Origin: Eudorina sp. 2006-703-Eu-15
Lineage: Eukaryota > Chlorophyta > Chlorophyceae > Chlamydomonadales > Volvocaceae
Reading direction: 5' to 3'
Assembly (NCBI GenBank): GCA_003117195.1
Contig: BDSI01000095.1
Coordinates: 156,362 to 220,361 of the forward strand
DNA length: 64,000 nucleotides
Part shown: piece by piece, positions 57,443-64,000 of the stretch
Position numbering within the stretch: the first letter of the stretch is position 1
Layout: each line of letters begins with the position of its first letter
Position numbers and translations under genes: made by a program
The notes under the pieces: model-generated
Database searches by the model: none
Seen by the model: the letters and a program-made list of their open reading frames with translations, nothing else
Told to the model about the DNA's origin: nothing

Positions 57443-58550
57443 ACATCTATCTGGGTTACGTTTCTAAGCACATACCCCAACGCGGTCCCCCCTGCCGCCG
57501 CTCCGGGTGCGACGTCGCTGTTCGTCCACCTGGGGGGGAGGGGGTATCTGACAGTTGACCGCAGGGCGTGACACACCCCGTGCCGCGCTCGTCGGCATTG
57601 CGCGCACATACAGACACATACATTATACCATAATTGGCTTGGTTGTTGGCCGTATAACGGGCATTATAACTTGCCGAGCACGCGGGTGGCCTGGCTCGTT
57701 CACATTTGACGGATGATACATCAATAATATTGTAAAATGTCATATATATAATATATACCGTGTATATGCGATCATTTGAAGGTCGCCCAGATATCCCGTT
57801 CGGTCGGCCTACCCTGACGGATGTGAATGTGTACGGAGGTGTGTGACGGACAGACGGACGGACGCCCCAAGCAACACCTACCCACCACAACCCCGCCCGA
57901 TCACGCGACAGGTCGGCCGTACAATACGCTGTGAACATAAGGCCCCCCTGCAACCACGGCCGTCGCCGCGGCCTCCGCTCCGTTTCTCTTTTCGAGTCAG
58001 ACCGCAGCATCCTACCCTCACGGCTTCTCCACGAGGTCCGTCGTTTCCTTTCCTAACCTCCTTCTCCCCTCCGCACTGTCCCCCTCAGGGCTGTCGTTTT
58101 CCTGCCTAACCTCGTCCCCTTCTGCCTTGTTCCGCAGTCGCCGCCCTAAGCTGCGTCCTCCACGTCGGGTCCCCCTCGGGTCCCCCTCACAAGGCAGCGA
58201 AACCGGGACAAGTCACCCTGGTCTCCTCCCGCCCTCCCTCCCTACCTACCTACCGACCCCTGTTTGGCCCCGCCTGCCGCGTTGATCTCTATAGTTTCCA
58301 TCTGCACACAACTCCATCTGCACACAACTCCATCTGCACATCCGGACATCAGTGAGCCCCGCCGCACTCCCTCCCGCCCCGGCATCCAGGACGGCACCCA
58401 GCACACGAATCCTCCGCCGCCCCCCCCCCATCTGCCTCCTCCGCACCTCCCTCGCCCCTCTCTTCCCTCACCGGATCAGGCATCGCATCACCCCCCCGCT
58501 CCGGCACTCAGCATGGTCGCTGACCCCCCACACTGAACAAACCCTAGACA

Positions 58551-58634
58551 CCCACCCACCCACCCACCCACCCACCCCCAACCCACCCACCCACCCACCC
58601 ACCCACCCACCCTGCCACCCACCCACCCACCCAC
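58551..58634. repeat. (CCCA)n microsatellite
   Basis: About 20 CCCA units with two small interruptions, about 150 bp downstream of the TRM13 stop codon. Confidence 0.95.
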
Positions 58635-58779
58635 ATGTACCTTATGTCCCCCTTACGCCCCAACATATGCTGGGCACCCTCGCGGCCGCTGCCGTACCGC
58701 CCGGTGCTTCGCGCCGTCGAACCGTTGATCCTTTTTTTGCCGCTCCCGCTGTGACACCCATTCAGCCTTTCACTGCCGT

Positions 58780-61700
58780 TCAAACCGTCGTCTCCAGCGG
58801 CGGCACCTCCGCCTCCGGCCCCCGGGGGTGCACGGCCAGCAGCAGCCTGTTCTCCCCAGTCACCTCGGGCCCTATGTACGACACCAGCTCCGCGTGCCGG
58901 AACCGCCGCTGCAGCCACTCCAGCCGCCCCGCGTCGATCAGCTGCTTGCACCGCAGCCCCACCGCCATGCGCAGCCGCCTCGGCAGCCGCAAGGCGGGGT
59001 CGAAGGGGACATCGGAGCCGCCGGGGAGCGGCGTGTGAGGGGAGGCCGACGCGGGGTCCCCGCCCGGGCTGGAGGCCTGCTGCTGCTGCTGCTGGGGTCG
59101 TGGTTGTGGTGGCGGCGGCGGCGGCGGCGGTGCTGGTGCTGATACGGCGGCGCCGGCGGCGGATCCCTCCTCTTCCGCCCCCTCCTGCTGCTTCTTCTCC
59201 TCCCCCTGACGGCCACTGGGGTGGGGCGGTGCGCCGCTGGCTGCCGCGCATGACGCCGCCGCCGCCGCCGGAGTCGGTACCGCATCATCGGCCGCGCCGG
59301 CGGCGGCGCCGGCGTCACCACCGGCGTCGTCGCCGTCCCCGTCGCCGTCCCCGTCGCCGTCCCCCTCGCCGCCGTCGTCCTCTTCGCCGTCGCTGCCCTT
59401 GGTCCGGGGCGCCCCGGCGGGCGTGTCGTGACCGCATAGGGCCCAGCCTGTGAGTGGACGGGGAAGGGGTGGTGCAGGTCATCTCGTGAACACCGGGGAT
59501 ACCGTGGATAGGAGTCGGGAAGTCGGGGAGTCGGGGAGTCGGGGAGTCGGGAAGTCGGGGAGTCGGGAAGTCGGGGAGTCGGGGAGTAGGGGAGCTAGGG
59601 ACCGGCGAGGGGCACGGTCGTCCCCGTGTCACACATTCAGTGTGTGACTTTTTGAGGCCAGAAGGTCAATGAGGCTGAGGGTGTTGCGCGTTCGTTCAAG
59701 AGAGCTGAAGAGGCCATCCCCGTGTCGTGCAATACGGTACGGCAGCTGATGCCGTGGAGCCCCATCCCTCCCGCGACCCACCCGTCATCCAGCTCACGAG
59801 CTCGAAGTCCCGGGGGCTGAGTCCCAGTCGGCGGAACAGCGGCTTGCCCGTGTAGGCCCGCCAGCCGCACCGGTGGTGGCAGCACGGCGCGATCGCCAGA
59901 CCCAGCAGCGGCGGGACCGCGCCGCCGCCGCCGCCTCCGCTGCCAGTGGCAGCGATAGCAGCGGTGGCAGCGGCAGTGGCAGTGGCAGGCGCAGCGGCAG
60001 CGGCAGCGGCAGCGGCAGCGGCAGCGGCCGGGTCGCTGTCGTCGGTGACGGGCTGGCCGGGGCTGGCCGGACCGCCCCGGTGAACCTGGCCGGGGCTGGT
60101 CTCGACGGCTTCTCGAGGAAGGAAAGGCTGCTGCTGCGGCTGTGGCGGCGGCGGCAGCGGCCCCTGCCCCTGCGCCTCCGGGCCCGCAAAGCTCTGTGTC
60201 CCAGCTGCCGCCGCTGCCCCAGCTGCCCCACCACCGCCTCCGCCTCCGCCGCCATCTCCGCCCTCAGGCACAGCCGAGCACCCGGGCTCCGCCTCCGCCT
60301 CCGCCACCCCTCGCCGTCGCCGCTTCCTGCCTGACGTCCTGCCACCGCCCACATCACCGGCCGCCGCCTCGGCCGCAGCTGCGGCAGCAGCGCCAGCCCC
60401 TGCGCCGCCTGCGCCTCCGCTGCCCTGCGCAGCGGCTGCCGCGCCCCGGTCTCCGCCTGCTTGTGGCGGCGCCATGCAGGCCCTCAGGCCATAGTCAGTG
60501 GCCGCGCCGCACAGGTGTTTGGCGACCGCCACCCAGGGGGTGCCCGGCGGGGCGGTGGCCACCTCCGGCGTGGCGGCGGGGACGTAGTCCTGGGGCAGCA
60601 CGGGAAAGCGGGCGGGGAGGGAGCGGAGGGAGGGAGGGGAGGGAGGTGGGCAAGCTAGTATCCTACTGTGACCGGGGCAGTGCCGGCCTGAGACAAGGGG
60701 CTTCACCTGGTCTTGATTACGCTACATCAGAAGGGGACGAGGGTCTAGGGGTTCCGTTGGGGGGTCCGACGAGGACGAGGCGGACGCCAGGACGGGTCGC
60801 AGAGGCAGGGGGCGGGGGCCGCGCCTGGCAGTTTTCCGGTGGCGTGCTGTAAACCCTAGCCCAAACAACACGGCGCAGAGCATGCAATGCAAGGCTGCCG
60901 TACGAATGCCGTACAAATGATGCCGTGCCGTACCTTGAGATCGACTCGGTACCGACCGAAGACGATGTCCCGCAGGCGGCGATCGGCCTGTGGGGCGGTT
61001 GGGGGTTGAATTGAAAAGAGAAAAAAGAAACCCAGCAGCGAAGCCGGATGGGGCGAGTGGGGGCCGGAGATACAAGGCCGTAGGTAAGGGAGGGGGTGGT
61101 AGGGGTCATTCAAAAACCCCCCGCTCCCCGCCCTGACAAGCTGTGATGCGCAGCCGCTGACCGCTCTAACCGGCTCTAACCGGCTTTAACCGCTTCTAAC
61201 AGCTCTTAACCGCTAACAACCGCGCCCCACAACCGCGCCCACCTTGAGTTTGAAGCTCGACCTCACATCGGTGGCCACCAGCCGCCCCACTCCGCAGCAC
61301 TCCGCCAGACAGGCCCCCAGGTAGCCCTTGCCCGCCCCCAGCTCCACCGCGGTGAGGGAGGCGCCGCCCTGCCACCCAAGGCAGGGAGGGAGGGAGGGAG
61401 GGAGCGGCACACGGGTAAGAGAGGAGTTACCTGCTTCCCTCCCTGAAGCGCAGTCCTCGTCCCGCGGGTCGGTCGGATGACAACTCCGTCTGCCAAGAGC
61501 CAGCCACGGCCAGGTCTGCCTACACAACCGTTAACGACCACAACTGACACAACTGACACAACGCTCACACACACACCCACACACATACACACACTGTCAC
61601 AGGCAACTATTTGGGCACAGCTCTGTACCTTGCAGGTCACGCACACCTGTTCTGCCCGCCTGAGAACGCACAGACACACACACACGCACACACACACACA

Positions 61701-63957
61701 CACACGCACACACACACACACGCACACACGCACACACATGCCCGCGGCTCAGCTTTTCTCCTTGCTAACACACATGCCCCCAGCCGACCTACCCTCGGAC
61801 CCGGGCCCAGCAGCCCAACTCGCTGCATGTTGCCTGGCGGGGGGTGGGGTGGAGAGGGGGAGGGAGAGGGGCGCCGGTGAACAGGGCCGGGGGACGCGCA
61901 CACGATTGCCGCAAACAACTTCACTTGTCACATCACTCGCGGCTCGCGGCTCCGTTCTCCACTTCTCCTCAAACACACACACAGGACCGTGCATTCGACG
62001 CGCAGGCGGCGGCACCCGCCGGTGAGGTCAGTTGGACCTCCCCTGACCCCCCAACCCGACAGCGCCCCGCCTGTCGCAGCTGCTCATCGGGCCCACCCCC
62101 TGCGCCAAGCCCAAAGCTGACCGAACCCCACCGAACCCCAACCCCACCCCACCCATCTGACCCGACCCCCGGTCTGACCCAACTCCGCTGAGCCCCTACT
62201 GGCCGCCACCCAGCCCAACCTCACCCGCCCACCCAGCCTCACCCGCCCACCCACCCACCCACCCACCCACCCACCCACCCACCCACCCACCCACCCACCC
62301 ACCCACCCACCCACCCACCCACCCACCCACCCACCCACCCACCCACTATGGACGCCTGCTGCAGCGCGTGCTTGAGGTCAAAGGGCCGCAGCTGGGAGGG
62401 CGCCGACAGCATCGCCTCGCACTCAGGCGGCCGCAGCACAGCGGAGGGCGGCGGAGCGCCGGCGCCGCCACCGCTGTCACCTCCGCCGCTGTCACCTCCG
62501 CCGCCGAGGCACACCGCCGCATGCGCCGCGTCCACCTGGCAGCGGCGTGGGGCCGTGATGGCACCGAGTCAGGGCGGGAATCCAGAGGGTTCCATGGTTG
62601 CGGGCCGGGCCGGGGGGCGGGAGATGGCGGGGGCGGGGAGATGCGGCCCCACGAGGCTTCCTTCGGAGGTGCGCTACAGCCCACAGGGCAGAGGGCCCGC
62701 TCCGAGTAACCCTCTGTCACCCGCCCTGTCACCCTCTCCCGCCCTGCCTCCCTCCCTCCCACCCACGACCCACCCGCTCGAGCAGCTCCCGGAAAGCCCG
62801 CTCGCCCAGGCTCCTCGCCAGCGCCGCCCGCTGGGCCGACCGGCCCTTCTGGAAGGGGCCCAGCGCGGGCACCGCCGCACCCGCCGCCACTGCCGCAGCT
62901 GCCGCCGATGTCGGCGATGCCGCTGCAGCTGCCGCAGCGGACCCCGGCGGGGGCGACAAGCCCGGCGCCCGCCCCGGCGGCTGTTCCCGGAGTCCGGTGC
63001 TGCGAGCGGCCCCACCGCCGCCAGCGTGAGGGGGTCCCGCAGCCGCCCTGGGGGTTTCTGAGGGCGGTGGTAACCCCCCGGGGGTGGCTGGGGCTGCCCC
63101 AGCGGCTGCCGCTGCTGCCGCTTCGGCTACATTATCCGATGCCGGTGCGGCTGCAGCCGCAGCAGTAGCTCTCGGCAGCGGGGCCAGGTCAGCTGACTGC
63201 GGCGCCGGAGGGTGTGCGGGTGGTAATGGCGGCTGTGGCTGGGGATACGGGGGCGCTGCGGGCGCCGGCGCCGCCGCGGGTGGCCTCGGCGGCGGCGGCA
63301 GCTCGGGCTCTTCGTCGCTGCCCACGTTGACGTCCTCGACGAAGTGCGGGTGTGCCTGCAGCGGGCGCGCGCGGTTGGAAGCCTCGATCGTGAGGGTGAG
63401 GGTGAGGGTGACGCAGTCTCAGGCACCCGACTAGCCGAATGGCGTCTGCGTCATCCGGCTTCTTCGTTTGGGGCGGTAGAGGAGAGCCTGCGGACCTCGA
63501 GCTCGTCAGTCCCCGTCTGCCCCGTCTGTCCCGTCTTCTAGATGCGCCTGGTAGGGCACTTATGCAAAGTCACATTGTGGCTGTGTGCGACGCCCGGCAC
63601 ACTTGTGCGCTAATAGGGGTGGTGGTCGGCGGGAGAACACGTCCCGGCCGGCTGTTGAGCCGTGCAACCCAAAGCACTGACCCTGTCGCGCAGCGTTAGC
63701 GCCAGAGCAGTGCAGCGCTTAACATGGAGGGCGAGCTCAGACAGCAGGACGGTGTGGCTGGGGTCCAGCGGACAGGGTACGCGTTGCGACGCCGTCGATG
63801 CCGCCTTGGGGTCGGCGACATGCAGGTGATTGCCGCAGAAACGCTGGCCTGGAACGGAAAGTGACCTACAAAATCGTGCCTTCCTGCCAACAAGGAAGAA
63901 ATTGCATCGACCGGGCTCAGGGTTATCTGTCGGCGGGGCTGTCGTCGACGTGGTCAT
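58780..63957 (-). CDS. TRM13: TRM13-type tRNA (position 4) 2'-O-methyltransferase, 7 exons
   Basis: Exons (transcript order): 63957-63682, 63355-62774, 62535-62347, 61368-61243, 60987-60934, 60589-59782, 59447-58780. All introns are GT-AG, phases join, 900 residues. TRM13 methylates the 2'-O of residue 4 in the acceptor stem of certain tRNAs using S-adenosylmethionine. Zinc motifs come first: CNFFLVGRKARFC with FCGNH (C18, C30, C41, H44), then VPCPLDPSHTV and HVKRC (C62, H68, H78, C82), the CHHC type. HPHFVEDVNVG and ALQQASI precede the methyltransferase core: VELGAGKGYLG (about 357), VAVAKHLCGAATD (about 431) and IAPCCHHRCGWRAYTG (about 641), then FELVSWMT joined across the last intron to GWALCG. 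The C-terminal GLRCKQLIDAGRL and GENRLLL are also family-like. The protein is about twice the usual length because of Ala/Gly/Pro-rich inserts at residues 110-250, 450-635 and 695-835. The first ATG in frame is 63957. Confidence 0.93.
59512..59590. repeat. GAGTCGGG 8/9-bp repeat in TRM13 intron 6
   Basis: About nine copies of AGTCGGGG/AGTCGGGA in the last intron. Confidence 0.9.
61611..61682 (+). repeat. Dispersed repeat, copy 2 of 2
   Basis: GGGCACAGCTCTGTACCTTG and following bases match 57379-57442, ending in CACA-rich sequence. Lies in intron 3 of the TRM13 gene, in antisense orientation to it. Confidence 0.75.
61674..61737. repeat. (CA)n microsatellite with CG interruptions
   Basis: CACACA with occasional CACG; directly follows the dispersed repeat. 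Confidence 0.95.
62243..62346. repeat. (CCCA)n microsatellite abutting the TRM13 exon 3 donor
   Basis: About 25 perfect units. On the minus strand the donor GTGGGT is the first unit of the array (exon 3 ends at 62347). Confidence 0.95.
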
Positions 63958-64000
63958 TTTCTGGTGGTCAAATGGCACAAACGGGGAATTAAAAATTGCA

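Larger units (their letters stand above)
55287..58779. other. Intergenic region between convergent genes
   Basis: Lies between the stop of the giant gene and the stop of the TRM13 gene, so it should hold both 3' ends. A (CTG/CAG)n stretch at 56040-56110 gives a poly-Gln shadow ORF on the minus strand. An AT-rich patch with ATATATAATATATACC lies near 57740. ORFs up to 279 codons exist on both strands but none has splice or family support. A dispersed repeat copy lies at 57379-57442. Confidence 0.55.

Noticed and set aside
63958..63978. Extension of the TRM13 frame to 63978
   Set aside because: The codon at 63978 is GTG; the first ATG is at 63957, in a sensible position ahead of the zinc-finger motif.

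Overview
The window looks like nuclear DNA of a volvocine green alga (Chlamydomonas/Gonium/Volvox group). It is very GC-rich. Pherophorin-type extracellular-matrix genes and a giant (Ser-Pro)n/PPSPX hydroxyproline-rich glycoprotein (HRGP) gene dominate the left third, and the right two thirds hold heavily intron-split housekeeping-type genes. All gene models were read by eye from splice consensus and reading-frame continuity; no database search was possible.

Layout. Bases 1-25,250 (all minus strand) are a cell-wall gene cluster. It holds two pherophorin-domain genes, or two domains of one gene (1-1,511 and 2,158-4,897). A gene-poor interval follows (4,898-9,080). Next is a membrane-anchored HRGP of about 4,200 residues (9,081 to at least 22,072, one intron), then a 969-base assembly gap, then the first exons of a third pherophorin-domain gene (23,350-25,244). 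That third set may be the 5' end of the giant HRGP gene. Bases 25,245-31,239 show no convincing gene. Bases 31,240-31,977 (plus) encode an MMACHC/CblC-type cobalamin-processing protein in one exon. Bases 32,387-55,286 (plus) are a single 32-exon gene for a protein of about 3,295 residues: N-terminal ankyrin repeats, several MIB/HERC2-like beta domains, and a long Ala-rich helical C-terminal half. All 31 introns are GT-AG and all phases join. Bases 55,287-58,779 are an intergenic stretch between convergent genes. Bases 58,780-63,957 (minus) are a 7-exon TRM13 tRNA 2'-O-methyltransferase gene.

The three pherophorin exon sets share the same splice positions and phases, so they are paralogues. 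The giant HRGP is built from nested tandem repeats: about 40 copies of a 102-108 bp unit, four copies of a 354-378 bp unit, and larger duplications. Clusters of 1-2 base losses in its low-complexity part and beside the gap look like consensus errors. Introns are full of G-rich microsatellites and several short dispersed sequence families, and the palindrome GTAC is strikingly over-abundant, often inside GTACGGCA.

Most worth following up: the giant transmembrane HRGP and its possible pherophorin head, the uncharacterised ankyrin/MIB-HERC2-like/helical giant protein, and the iterated GTAC motif.
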